Part shown: in pieces, positions 10,314-23,296 of the stretch
How positions within the stretch are numbered: the first letter of the stretch is position 1
Layout: each line of letters starts with the position of its first letter
From: Nomia melanderi
Lineage: Eukaryota; Arthropoda; Insecta; Hymenoptera; Halictidae
NCBI RefSeq assembly: GCF_051020985.1
Contig: NC_135008.1
Coordinates: 7,006,001-7,070,000, forward strand
Direction of reading: 5' to 3'
Length of the DNA stretch: 64,000 nucleotides
The notes under the pieces: model-generated
Seen by the model: only the letters and a program-made list of their open reading frames with translations
Database searches by the model: none
What the model was told of the DNA's origin: nothing
Made by a program: the position numbers and the translations under genes

Positions 10314-12579
10314 CTGCAGGTTATAAATGAAAAAATTGAAAAATCGAGAATCAAGAACGAGCTCCCGCACTTATCTACTCGCTTCGGAGTCGTGTAACGA
10401 TACCGTTGCGTTGTCCTTAAATGAGCAGCACGCTTCCGGAGCCCAAACAGCGGCTATGCGACAAAAAGGAACGCAAGGTTAATTATTTTGCCTTGTTCCA
10501 GGGAAATCGTCTTTTTCGTGTTCCAAGCAGAACCATTTCCCTTCTTTCCCGGAGTCGTTTCTTACTCGAAGTGGCTAATTACGTGAGAAAAACATACTCC
10601 CCCCCTTCCGCTTCCCGGCCGCCCGGCCAGTCCTCCCTCTCCCCGCCGCGAACGTAAGCAGTACTTTGTAACGATCCCGTTTTAAGAACCGAGAAAACAA
10701 ACGAGACGGCAATTACTCTTGTAACTGTACCCTTCGCATTCCTCTTTGCATCTCGGGCATCACGTGTTCCAGAGACAAATAACGTTCCTCGGTGCCGAGA
10801 CTTGAGGCTTTCCGCGAGATTTCCCCGTGTCGCGTTCTCGCAGACGTCCGCGAGAGAAAAATGAGACGCGACGGGCTGTTTCGCGGCAGGATAGGGATCA
10901 TAAGCGTAGAACGTAATCGTTCCTCTCGTTAGTACCCTCTTCGGAGGAAACGTTTAAGCGAAGGGAGCTCGAGCCTCTGGAGGCTATGGAGGAATCCCAA
11001 TCGATCTTTACCACTAACGGTGAGCACCGGATGGACTGACACGAGGGACAGATGGACGCAGCCGTATGGATCCTACGGATTCGTCATCCGATTCCGACCG
11101 CACGATGCGTGTCGGATTGTGGACCTCGCTTAATGCACCGCCAATTGCGCACGGGCCTCGTAATCTGACCTTCTCGGGCTGGTTCTGCGCAGTTGCGGTA
11201 CACGCAGTCAAAGTCCCATGCACGAAACCCGGAGTGCAACATCGCGAGCCGGAATAAGTATTTTCTATCGCCGATCGAGCTTCACGTTGCACGTATCGTC
11301 CAGAGAACACTCGTAACAATCTCTGCTCGGAATCTTATCGAGTGGAAACGTTTCGCAGGAATCAGCCGTCGATTACCGCGTTAGTACACAAGAGATAATC
11401 GGACTCGCTGTCGCAAAAGCGCGTTCGACGGAGCTTCAACGGAGGATCGTCTCTGCGAAGGTGAACAGTTTCGAGCATCGATCGAATGTTTTTCTGTAGA
11501 ATACTGAACAGGTTAGTCGAATACAGTTTAATCTATGCCATTGACTCGATGAACTATCTTGCTGTGTCGAACGAAATTATTTTCCTCATCGATTCGATGC
11601 GATTTTCTTGAAAAGCGTCAACGATTTTATCTGGAACTATGAACTCCCCCTGCCGATACTTTCAATTATATAACGATCGGTACGAGAATTCATTCGTCGT
11701 ACTTTATTCTTCCGACGCGCGAGCCAACGACAGGTTAATGACGACGTTATATTGAACTCGAAGTCCGTCGATTAATCGAATTAGCGTCGCAGGCGACCGG
11801 CTCGGCGATTATCGCCGGCGATAACGGTGCGATAGCTTTTCTTGCCATCGGCGCCGATAACGTATGCGTTTCGTCTGGCCGCTTCGGTGAACGGATACAG
11901 GCGACGCACGGTTCGCGCACGCGCTCGCGGATCCGTTGGACCATCCGTTCGTCTCTGTTCTCCTAGCGTGACGTACCGTGTGTACATGCCTCCTGGCTAT
12001 GGCGTCCGACTTGATAAATGTATCCCGCGCGAAAAACCGGCTGCAGTTTGCCGCATAATAACCAGCGAACGGTAGAAAGAGACATTTAGTGCACTTAGAT
12101 GCGTGATCTATCGACCGTGAGGCTGAGCGAGGCCCCGGGCTTCGACGCTGGACGCCACTCCATTCTTTTTCCCCCGCTGTAACCCATTTCCCTTGATCTA
12201 TTAGCTTCCTTCGAATACACTTTCCGCGTAACGACCTCCGTGACACGGGACGCGGCGTCGGTTCTCCATCGCGCGGGCAGCTTCTTCCGTTAACTACTCG
12301 ATCACGTTCATCCGACGGCGATCCCGTCGATTCCCATAAACGCGAGATTTTTAACGACCGCTCCGAGCGCGACGAATTACTACCGTAGGAATTATCCCGT
12401 ACGAGCCCCCGATATTTTAGGAATTATCTGTACTGCAACGTCTGTACGGATTTCTAAACGCTCGCTCGCTGATCGCGCGAAGTCTCGCCTCAAAAATCTC
12501 GCACCGAGTGTCTCTCTCAAAATGTGTCTCACCGAATGTCTCGCTCGAATGTCACACGGCCACGCATTTCCACTCGCTT

Positions 12580-12783
12580 TTAACCCTTTGCGGACGAACG
12601 TCGACACTCTGCCGAGATCAAACTCTCATATTTGTAACACCAAGTTGCACACAAACAATTTAATTACTGAAACAGCGAAGGATCAGTACGTTTTCTTTTT
12701 TCTCTAGTATTTAAGCATTCGATGTGTAATTCGACAGGGTCTGCCTTAGGTTTCGTATATTAAATAATCTTCGTCCGCAAACC
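12580..12783. mobile_element. Degenerate TTAA MITE (CCCTTTGCGGACGAA termini)
   Basis: TTAACCCTTTGCGGACGAACGTCGA at the left is answered by TTCGTCCGCAAA at the right, about 200 bp away, but the right TTAA is lost. Probably an old member of the CCCTTTGC group. Confidence 0.35.
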
Positions 12784-13242
12784 TTCTGACTCGCACCTTT
12801 CGTCTATAGTCAATACTTTTCTCACGGCCCAATCGCTCGGTTCCAGACACTCTTCCTCGTATTCCTTCAGCCACTGGAAACTTTCCAAACGCAGTCACAC
12901 TCTTTTCCAAACATAGTACGAATCTGCGGAAGTTACGTGAAATCGGGAAGAATCTGAACAGGCAGCGCGAATCGAACACTAAACTTTTATTGCTGGAATA
13001 CGTGGACGTATACGAGAATAAACTGTTGAATATTTGTTTGCTAAATAAATACAACAGAGTTTGATACTAAGTACACGTTTATTAATATTGTAGGAGAATG
13101 AGGATATTTTTCGGAACAGTATAATTATTTCATCTCGCAATTAAACAATCCGTACCGATCAAACAACGCGCGCACTATTTATACACTCGTATGCTCTCGT
13201 CTCACTCGCACACTTTCTGGAACACTCTTTCATTACCATGCA

Positions 13243-13478
13243 TTAACACGTTGAATGCCGCACGATTCCATGCAGCAAAATATCCGAATCGAAAAGATAA
13301 TATTAAATCATGAATTGCATTATTATTATTGCATGTTCATCCAGCTGAATGTCACCGAATGGCAGCATTATTTATAATATAGAAATCTTTTCAAATAATC
13401 ATAGTTTAACTGAGTGAATTATAGTAATACGATTCGATTGGAGGCCACCGGTGACCCCCACTGCATTCGACGTGTTAA
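13243..13478. mobile_element. TTAA-flanked MITE, CACGTTGA family, copy 2
   Basis: TTAACACGTTGAATGCCG to CATTCGACGTGTTAA, 236 bp. Near the right end is GGCCACCGGTGACCCCC, matching the element at 35381 in the opposite orientation. Confidence 0.75.
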
Positions 13479-16390
13479 CTTCACGTATATTTGGAATATT
13501 CTAGATTCATAAAGAACGAGCATCATTAACATAAAAGTCAATATAGAGGAAATCAATTTGGTCTCGAATATTCCAATGCTTTGAACATTTATTCAAAACG
13601 CGCTCACGCACACAGTCGCGTCGTTCATCTATCGCACACGCATTCATCGCTCATCAATATATCTATTCTGAAATACATCCGTTCCTGCAATATATATTTT
13701 AACAAAGTGATTCACAAAACCAAACAGGAACGCTGTTCGTTGCTTGAACGTTTACTGTGAACCACCGAACGACTCGAAAAAAACCGGAACGCTCAGGTCA
13801 AAATGGTTGCCCTCGGGTAAAACTGACCCTTGCACTTTTCTTACCATTAAAAACATATTTAATGCTAACTCTCAACATAAATATCATTCGGTAAATGTTT
13901 GGGTCGGTTTTGATTGATGCAGTTATATAAATGCGTCCTACTTTCGAATCTCTTGTTTCCAAGATCTAAACGAACGAGTATCGATCTTTCTGAAAACGAT
14001 AGAACAAACTGTACAGTATTTCCGTAAATCTAGTGTTAAAGTTATAAAGTTCCCCGAACAATGCTAAGTGCAGATTACCGATTACATTTTCCGTTAAACC
14101 GAGCGCATAAATACTAACGAGAGGATTTACGAACTGCGATATTGTAATCGATTTATGTGATGTTAAACAGACACCGTTTCGTCAACGCTGTGCGTATGTC
14201 ACCGTTATTGTCTGGATTTATATATATGGAAAACAGTTTGCACATCGATGAAATTTAATCTCTCGCTGTTTTTCTCCGAGTTTATACCGGAGGCAGTAAC
14301 TCTGTCGAATCCGGGGTACTCGCGATGGCGCAAGTTCAACGACCGACGACGTCCGTGAATCAGTCCCGGGAAGTAAGTTTCGAAAGATTTTTATCTTTAT
14401 GGCAGCCAGGAAACAATGCTGCAGATAAATCTCGAATAATTTATTAAATTCCTTAAGAGATACGCAAATAAACGGAAGCGGGATTTTGCCAGTCACGCGC
14501 CGGGACTTAAAGTAGTGCTCGTCGAATGTAAATGTTTGCTCGACAAATAACCTAAATTAGGCGACTTCGCCCATCTCTCGAAGCAATGGCGATATATTCT
14601 TCACGCTCTAAATACGTGTCGCAAGATGATAAATACTTCAAATGATTCCGGAGCTCTCCCCGAATCCGGCCGAAATTCCCGGCGTTACACTTTGATCCTT
14701 TTACCAACGGGAGCGCCGCGTCACGTTTGAACTTCAGTTTCCAAGTATTTGTCGGACAAACTCAATTAACAGACTTTACGCGGCGCGTTCCTTTTTCTGA
14801 CGTTCCGGTGCGTATCGCGACATTTCCCCGCGACCGACATTCGCTCTCCGGGCGAATATATATATATTTCTGGAATACCGATGAATCGCGTTTATCGGCC
14901 GCCGTTAGGGGTTCGATTAACTGATCCAAATGAACCAATTTTGGGAGCGCGGAACGTTATGGAAGCGTTGCGCGTCGGGCGACGACTTTAAATACGATCC
15001 GAGGTTATAGCGCGCCGGGGCGCGCGACGAATCTCGTTTGAAGCCGGTTCATGCATGCGCGATGGATGCGGCGAACTAAAGGGATTGAACTTAAACGGGG
15101 TAACTTCCTTTCAATAAGCTCTTCTTAGCGGCTATTAAGAAGCTCCCGGAGCATGCAAAAGCACTACGAAGTTTCCCCCCGAACGGTTTTATCCAGATAT
15201 TTCCAGCGAAACGAAGTTACGACTGAGCCGATTCGACTGTCTATCGATTCCGAATCCAACCGAGACTCAACGGCGATAAGAAAATTGCTTCTCCTACGCG
15301 ACCGGCGTAAACCTTCGCGCGCTCCTTTTGTGCGAGGTGACTTCCGCGCGACACGCTGGAAGCGGTGCACGCGTAATGCACGCTGCCCACCGTTCGGCAT
15401 TCTGTTCCATTCGTTGCGGCGATCAAACAATGCGAGCGGAACAATTCCGATTGTAATCGGCGCGCGAATTCCGACGAAAACAGTTGACGGTCTCACAATC
15501 AAACTCGATACCGCGTTTCGTTTTATTATTCACTCGCGGCTTTAACGGAGTCTCCTTCAAAAACCAGTCCCTATCTTTCGGATGGAGAAAAGGAAGTCAC
15601 GAATCGAATATATTTGCCGATACTTACCATTGTGCCGCGCCGTCCTCGTTTCATAAATTATACATTCGAAATGGATGCAATGCCGGCACATTTTGCATGC
15701 AACAACGTAGGAGAATGTCGCGCGCGTAAAGTAGAACGGACACCTGAAACGCGGGTAAAGCCTGCTAACGTTTCTGGCAACGTCAGCTTTCGAAATGTTA
15801 AATTACGATGTAATAATTCTGCCGTCGCGCCGCGATTACTCGCGGGCCGAGCAGGGATACAAAGACGAAACGATCGAACGATTACTCGGAAATTACGTAA
15901 TTCCCATGATATAAATGCATTCCAAACGCGACGCGGTCGCGTCGCTCGCTTACGCGCGAATTCGCCTTTCCGACGAGGTTAAAAACGACGAGCGCTCGAA
16001 TAGTCGTATAATTAGTTTCGTTAGAAGATAAGGGCGCACCGGGAAACGACCAGTATAGCGTGTTAACGCACGGTATAACTATCATGGCGGTTCGAGAAGA
16101 TTTCGCGAGTGAGAGGTCCGAACATGCTTAATAAGTGCGCTGTAGTTAAAGTGAAAGCCGCAATGTAGATCAGGCATTAGCTGTGTGCAGAGGGAAGGAG
16201 AGGAGCCACTGGTAATGATTGGCGCGCAAGCGAGCTCCCAACGTTCGGCCGAAGGGGTGAGAAGTTTGAATAGGTTGCCCAGGGCGTAACAACGTTCGGG
16301 GCATGTATGCATCGCTTCTCTTCGCTGCGCTTCACCGCGCATCGCCTGGCATCATCTCGTCTCGTCGACACTCAAGTCACTGTACGTACA

Positions 16391-16409
16391 CGACGACGAC
16401 GACGACGAC
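16391..16409. repeat. (CGA)n microsatellite
   Basis: Perfect CGA triplet run. Confidence 0.9.
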
Positions 16410-17511
16410 AAAGAACAATATATCCGTCTTGAACAATACATCACCTCCTCTGTTGTCATTATAGTTCAAGCTCGGACCTAGCTGACCGAGACAGCCTCGA
16501 ATTAATTTACAGTAAAATCAACGGAACAAATGAACGATCGCTCAGCTACGCGCGATTTTTCATGCGGGAGAGATCCATTCTGTTCCGGCGCAACGGCGTG
16601 CACCGTGAATCGTATTTCACGGAGAACAACGTACGCGTTTAATCAATTTTTCAAGCGTCTCGTTGAAAACAACGGCTCTCCCTCTTCTGTTCTCCTTTAA
16701 GAAATCCTGGCGAACTAGTTATTTTTCCGGGGAGAAATTGTCCCATACCCGGTTTTTGAAGTTCACCCATAACCCGGCTTTTATAACCGCGTATCTCGCG
16801 GCCTCCATAAATTCCTTGATTTTCAATTACTCGGTGCTTGGCTCATGTTTCCTCCCGTTTTATAGGTTTGCGCTGTAAACCCACGATTAATCGAACTTTA
16901 ATCCCGCATTCCCTGCAGCTACTCGTCGAAGCGGGAGATGACGAGCACGCGATGAAAGCTTGCGAAATTTACAAGTGGTTCGTAAACTCTATATTCTTCT
17001 TCCCGAGGAGGCGATGAAGTGGCGGACGGTTTCAAGGTGAACCCGTGCGGTGCATCTGTTGTGCCGTTGGCCGGCATTTCGGTCAAAGAATTCTCTTGTT
17101 ACGACCCAATCACCGCGGCATTTGAATCATTAGATTTGAACACTCGAGCAAACTTGTCTTCTAATCGGATTCCGTCAACCACGATTTGCAGGCCGTAATT
17201 GCCGCCCGCTGTTGCTGGTATATCGGGGCAAACATTGAACGGTTCGATGCATAGTTGGCCGGACATTGTGCTCCGGAAGTTTGCTCGCATAGTTGCGTCC
17301 AGCCACGCCACCCTTGCACACGCGTCTTCCTCCGAGTTTACCGCGCCAATCTTCCTCGAGAGGAGTGCGCGATGTTACCACGATGCACAAAATGCACCGT
17401 ATTAAAGCTGGAAGAGATCGATGTCGTTGCCAATCGATTTTCAATCGACTTAATTACGCTCGATAGGCTTCACTTTCTACGCTTGTTGTGTCTTTCGTAA
17501 CGATTGGAATA

Positions 17512-18053
17512 CAGCGTTCAAAAGTTCACGACCAGATCGTTTTTGAAATTGAGTCCAAGCTCTGTGATTTATTTTTCAGTAATAATTTGTTGGAAACAAA
17601 TAAAAATTCTATGCATATTCTACATTTATGTTGACCCTAGAATATAATAATCGATAACAGAAAATTAATATTTAATTTGAATTCAAGGGAATTGAGTAGT
17701 ATTTATGTTTGTTAAATTTTATTGAAAATATTCACCACGAGTCTCGTTGTAAGACAAGTTAATGCAAAGAATATGGCCAGGAAATACTGAGTATAATATG
17801 TTAAATATTATACATTACGTTATTATTATAATAGCAAACGAGAATTATCTTTTTTAAACACTCTAGCTGAAAACCTTCGAACACGCAGGATTATTTATAT
17901 CTAAAAAGATATAAAGAATAAATAGTTTTGATTTCTTTACAATATCCTCTCATGCAACATGTCCTTTATATTATAATAACAAAATGTCCTTAAAATCTTT
18001 ACCTGTAAGAGAAGTTCGAAAACGATCTGGCCTAGAACTTTCGAACGCCACTG
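17512..18053. mobile_element. TA-flanked non-autonomous element (Tc1/mariner-type), copy 1
   Basis: Left end TA-CAGCGTTCAAAAGTTC (three bases shorter than the family CAGCGGCGTTCAAAAGTTC). The right end is its reverse complement, ending CGCCACTG-TA. Both ends then carry a CAGATCGTTTT block. The 542 bp include a nested TTAA-type element at 17631-17762. No transposase is visible. Confidence 0.75.
17631..17762. mobile_element. Nested TTAA-type element inside the 17.5-kb element
   Basis: TTGACCCTAGAA at the left; GAGTCTCGTTGTAAGACAAGTTAA at the right. The interior matches 9341-9480 in reverse orientation. Confidence 0.45.
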
Positions 18054-18263
18054 TAACTCTCAGAAATTGTACACGAATGATCATCGTGCAGGAAGAATAC
18101 CGAAGAATTTCGATAGTGTGCGAGTCTTACCAAAATCCAACGGCAAACACGAACGATGGAACGGAAAGATACCAGACGCGAATGACAGTAGAATTTCGTA
18201 AACGATGATAGTAGATTGTAGACATTTGACTAGCTTATCGAAGCTAGTTCCGCGATCGCAGCT

Positions 18264-18890
18264 CTACGCCTTCGAAGATCTTGGGCTGGAAGAAGGTATA
18301 GACTTACGCTTCTTCTTCGATAGCCACATTTCTTTCACATTTTCATCGCGCCACAAAGATACAGATTTAATTTCTGCTTCACCTTTGAATCTCCAATATG
18401 AATCATCCGCACACATCGAAATTCCTAACGAGTTCCAAGGATTCGAGTTCCCCTTCGTCATCGCGGGCTTTCGTTCCGCGAGTCTTTTAAGCTTTCAACT
18501 AACGGTAGCCGCATAAATAGAGGCGCGGGCGGAAGATGCCGATACTATGCAGTTACGGAAGTTTCCAGTTACCGTTCGGTTTCCGCACTTTTGCAGCAGC
18601 GAATGAAGAAACTCGCCAGTCTTGCCTGCAAACTCATTCCAGTTGGTAAATTGTATTTGACTTTGTTCCTTCTTGCTCCCCGCGAGGCGTATATTCCCCG
18701 TGCAACCGCGACACGCTTCATCGAACGGCGTTTCTGCCACGATCATTCCGGCAGTATCGATGTACAACGTGAATGCTAAATACCGAGGCAAAGTAACGAA
18801 GTAATTTTGCTGAGCATTCATAAGAACTTCTCCAGGAAACTGAACAGCTGCAATTACGGTCGCGATTACCACCGATAGCGTCGAACGACT
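18264..18890 (-). CDS. Putative 3' end of an unrecognised secreted-type protein (two exons)
   Basis: Exon A runs from about 18890 to 18573 (donor ACG|GTAACT). Exon B runs from 18467 (acceptor AAAG) to the TAG at 18264-18266; both sides are phase 0. Exon A opens with a hydrophobic stretch (LSVVIATVIAAV) like a signal peptide or membrane anchor, followed by NYFVTLPRYLAFTLYIDTAG, a CRGC motif and FTNWNEFAGKTGEF. Exon B reads DDSYWRFKGEAEIKSV and ends in a basic, Ser-rich tail (KKKRKSIPSSSPRSSKA). Exon A has no ATG upstream before an in-frame stop, so a first exon further right is needed, or the gene is broken. I do not recognise the family. Confidence 0.35.
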
Positions 18891-20225
18891 AATTAATGTC
18901 TTGCTACACTATCTCTAATGACTACGTAACTTCTGATATTACGTGTCAGCCGTTCAACGTTTAGCACTCACACGTCGAGGAGAAACGTTTCTTTCTCAAT
19001 TACTCTTATTCGAAGGCGATCCGTACAGGAAGTTCCCGAGAAAGCGTTCTCGGCTTTCCGTAGCGTCAAGTAGCGCGTTGCCGTGAGCCGCAAGCAATCA
19101 AGAGTTTATCTTGGTGATCGTTCGCTCGTCTCTCGTGTCTCTCGATATCCCTTACACGCTGTTGCCGTCCGGTAGAAACAAAGGTTCCCAAACGAGGCTT
19201 CATTAAGCCGTCGCTCCGCCGACAAAGCCGGCGATAGTTTCGGTTAAATGAAATACGGGTCAGCTATAAATACCCATCCATCGATGGAAAGTTTAACGTC
19301 GACCGTTTACGTTAGACCGCTCGGCTTCCTCGGATAAAGCCGAACAATACACGCTCCGATGGCTAACTTTCATGGTTAAAATCACTCCGAGCATCCGCAG
19401 GACGCGTACGGACAGATATTCGGTGGCTCCGATAGATCGCCGGTCGCCGCGAAGGTTAAACCGGGTTAAGAAGTTCCCGCGGCGAAAAAGCGAACGGAAT
19501 CGCTGGTACGCGGGAAAGGAGAATCGAAAAATTGCGAAATTTTAAGGGATCCTGGTGAAACGCGCGGAGACAAATTTAAAAAGGAAGTTCGCGCCGGGTG
19601 TTAACAACAGACGCGCTGAATTCACGCTAACAAATTTGATTTTCCGCTCAGCGTTGCTGACACGCAGACAATGGCCAGTATGGGCCTGGAAAGTGGTGCA
19701 CTCCCTCGGGCGTTGGAAGTCTAATAGCTTCCTCGTAATAATCGGCATAAAGCAGCCGGCTTCCCTTTTCGTCGTTTCTCTCCGAGCTGCGTCACGTGGC
19801 TCTATTAAAGTATTTCGTCTAACTTGGTCCTTTGCGGACCAAAGGAAGAGAAACGAGATGCTCCCTTTTCTCCTTCTTTAGCCCTCTTCGTCTTCTTTCG
19901 CGGCTTGCTTCTCCGTTCCTCGTCGTCGTCGACGTCTTCTTCGTCTTCTTCTTCTTCTTCGGCACAATACGTAACCGGGAAAGCTTTCCGTCGAAAGGTA
20001 CGTCGCAAGCGGTTGTACAGGAGAAAACCGAGTAGCTTTCAGTCGCGACGATTCTGAAGGCGCACGGCTGCTTTCCCCGTTGTCCGTCCTGAAGTAGAAA
20101 GAGCGCGAGAGCCCCTGGCGCTGCGACGTCGGATGCTGTTCCGAAGCAAGCGACGGCGAACGGCTCGAAATCCATTTAACTGTAAATCAGCTGCTCGTCG
20201 ACTGTTCCCGCGTCGCGAGCAGCTC

Positions 20226-20475
20226 GCCGGCTCGGCGCACAGGCAAGATGCAAAGGGTTTCTCGGCAACTTTTTTCGTCTGCCTCGTGTCTCGAGATGAG
20301 ACTTTTCTGCACGCATAAAATGCACGCGCCGCATTCCCCTTTGCGCGTCCAATCGAGAAGCTTCCGCGTTGTCCGGCGAAACCAGAAGAGACAGCTTCCG
20401 AGCTCGAATTTTTAAGTGCGAAACGAAAGCCTCGTAGGTGCGATCAAAAAATGAATAACAAATCGAATCGGAGCA
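20226..20475. repeat. Dispersed repeat, copy 1 (partner 24678-24867)
   Basis: Shares CTCGGCGCA.AGGCAAGA.GCAAAGGGTT, CCCCTTTGCGCGTCCAATCG, AAGCTTCC, ACGAAAGC.TCGTA, and ACAAATCGAATCGGAGC with the partner. This copy has about 65 extra bases after CAACTTTTTT. Class unknown. Confidence 0.65.
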
Positions 20476-23072
20476 AACGGGTTTGCTTGCCGAATGGAAA
20501 CGCGAATAATCTCGCGGAATTGGGAAAAAGAATTCGCAGCCGTGTATTGACGTTTCGCGTGTATTTTCACTGAACCTACGGAACGTGTGGCTCGTAACAC
20601 GTAACGCGTTACGCGGACCCGACGCGGAACAGTACGAATCCCGAACTCTCTGTCGGACTTGCATCTCCGTTTACGACTGGCTCTCGCGCGTCCGCTGGAA
20701 CGAGATACATACGTAAATAAGTGCGCAGCGTGCATAGACGTCAACTTCGCGGTTAAGCGGGCACGTGCGAGTGCTTCCGTTGAATATCGGAAGAGACGAA
20801 TCCGCGTGCAATAACGACAGTTTTACCGGAATAAGATCTCGTTGCGGGATTCGATTAGACGCGATCGAATCGAGCACGCTCTCGTTACATTCCCGCGGAA
20901 ACTTCGATACCCGAAGAATAGAAGGAGCGGAGAAACAGAATCAGAGTAATGCGATCGCCGTCTACGGTGTGGCTCGCGAAGCGTCAGGGAAACGCTGAAA
21001 TGCATGGACGTCGAGCTTCCCCAGCAGTTCGATATGATATCGATCCCGCGGGGTTCCACTCGACGGAATCGAAGCTGAATCTGCGGTGTCCAGAGAAAAA
21101 TAGAAGAGAACCGGCGGAACGGAACGGTCTTTGGATTTTAGGGGGCTCCAAGGATCTATTCGAGGCTTCAGTCTTTTTCCCCAGTTAATTTCCAGCGCGA
21201 GCACCACCCTCCATAGCCGTCATAAATATCATTGGAATTCTTATAAAAATCGCTGGTAGAAGATAAATAAAGAAGGAAGATCGACCGACAGGGAAAGGCG
21301 ATACGCGCGTTGAAGTTGGTTCCAGTACGGTCGGAGGGATGCGCGTTCGGATGAATCGTTCTTGACAAATATCGAAGGCTCGTGTAAGTACGAAGACGGT
21401 CAATGTTCCGTGTCTGTCGCTGCGCGGTGGTGTGCGTTCAAAGACCGATCGTTGCGGGTTGTTCGACCAACCGTGCTTAACGGGACACGGCCGAACTTTA
21501 CGGCGGATCAGCTATCGCATCCACTAACTGACGCGAATAAATGCGACGTACCTTATACCCGTGAGATTGCGTTTCTTCCGAGCGTCCGTGTCGGACGGAT
21601 TGTCCACGGGAGATCGTCCGCCGTCCGCTAATCCGTCTATTCGAGATGTACGCTTATGGCGGCGACAATTCGATTCTCTTTTCGCCCGCGCGGCCGGAGC
21701 TTCTAAACGTCGAGCGACGCGACGCAATTGTTCCGAGCGAGAAAAAAGTGAGTTTACCAATAACGCGTCGAACGAGAGGTGTCCCAACTTCGCGCGCAGC
21801 CGGAGGAAAGGGAATATTATATCCGCTCGCGATACACCCGCGTCGCCGTTGTTTTTCACACTTTCAAGCGTTACAGCCGAGCCATCGTCTCTATTCAACG
21901 CCGGCGACAATCCGGACGCTCTTTCCGCGAAGATTTACGCTTTCGCTGCAGTCCCATCGGAGAATTAAAAGGTCGCTATCGCGATGGCATTCGACTCTCC
22001 GGGGAGCAGGGCGTGACTTCGATCTCCGTGACACCGTGGTGTCGCGGAATCATTTTCCTCGGCCCGCGCGAAATGTTAACGTGTACGGCTAGCGAGGAGA
22101 AGAGTCTCTCGGATACGTGTGAGTCTCGCCGAATCATCTTTATCCGATCTCTGAATGCGAATGTTCGCGATTCGAAATTCAGTGGATAGAGTTCCATTAA
22201 AATGCCACAGAGAATGTTCATGTTGCGTTCGTTGTCCGCTACAGCGATAACGCCATTAATCAGGCTGCGAATTACGCGAATTATGAACAACGGCTGGATG
22301 GTAAACTCGTTTAGCCATGTTAATGAGCTGTTAATGTTTCAGCGGGAACGAATTAAGACTTGAAAAAGGAATTGCGCTGCAGGAGGTACAATATCGCGAA
22401 AATAGCCTGCCGCTTTCGAGTTTCCTCTCTGCAACGGCGCAGAGGAAGAATACAGTATTTCAAATCCGTTTGAAATCTACTCCACGGACGTTATAAAATG
22501 TTCGTAAAAGGTGCACTTCATAAATATTAATTGTGTCGCTTTCCCGGCGCAGCGCAAGCAGGATTCGAGCAAAGGGACGTCGCCGCGTGGTTCTTTTCGA
22601 TTAAACCGAGAATTAAAGCATTCCTTCGAATCGCACAGACCTCAGAAAAATTCGCTGTAACGGCGAAGCATCGTCCATGGAATCCAATCTCGCGCTGTAA
22701 AGGTGCTTTGGTCGTTGTAATAAAGTATATCCGTTTTTCTCTCGACAAGCATACGATTTATCAAATCGCGATCAGCTTTCGTCCAAGGAGAAATTCAAGA
22801 AAAATTCGAAGAATGTTAATCGATCGTTATTTGCACGATTCTCGGTAAGAACATAGTCTGGGCTAAATGCTATTACTAATTTCGTAGTGCGTGCGTTTCG
22901 ATCGTTCGGTGTCTGCAACGCGAATTTCCTGTTTATACAAACGTAGGCAACGTTACCACAGTAGTAGAACTATCGTGCTATCTATTATTAACATCTGCTT
23001 CGTTTCCGATGTGCTCGAACGACTTGGGAATATATTTACGTCGGTTCTACGTTCCCAACCAGCCCAGTTGTA

Positions 23073-23296
23073 TTAACACTAGAACTATCGAACAGTCGAA
23101 TCGACTTTTCGAAATTTTCCTACAGAAACTCCGTCAGTGCTATTGAAATTTCTATCGATTTACAATTCAGTATGTCCATCGCTAAATCAATCTCTGCAAT
23201 AATTTCTCCGAGAATCATCCGTTATCTTTATAATAATCGTAAAAAGAAGGAATCAGGAATGGGTAATTTTTACCTCTCCGGTAGTTCCAGTGTTAA
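23073..23296. mobile_element. TTAA-flanked MITE, CACTAGAACT family, copy 1
   Basis: TTAACACTAGAACTATCG to GGTAGTTCCAGTGTTAA, 224 bp. The interior (CTAAATCAATCTCTGCAATA, GAATCAGGAATGGGT) recurs at 33.5-33.75 and 35.2-35.6 kb. Confidence 0.75.

Larger units (their letters stand above)
10314..18263. other. Gene-poor interval
   Basis: CpG-rich DNA with many short overlapping open frames in all six frames and none that stands out as coding. It contains TTAA-flanked elements at 12.6 and 13.2 kb, a (CGA)n run at 16391-16409, and a TA-flanked element at 17.5-18.05 kb. Upstream exons of the 10.2-kb Cys-rich exon may be hidden here. Confidence 0.5.

Noticed and set aside
10713..10901. CPRCKEECEG-type Cys stretch as a possible upstream exon of the 10.2-kb gene
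   Set aside because: An in-frame TGA immediately precedes it and no acceptor separates them.
18287..18308. Apparent 22-bp intron (GTAAGT to CCAG) in exon B of the 18.3-kb gene
   Set aside because: Far too short for insect splicing; reading straight through gives a stop at 18264.
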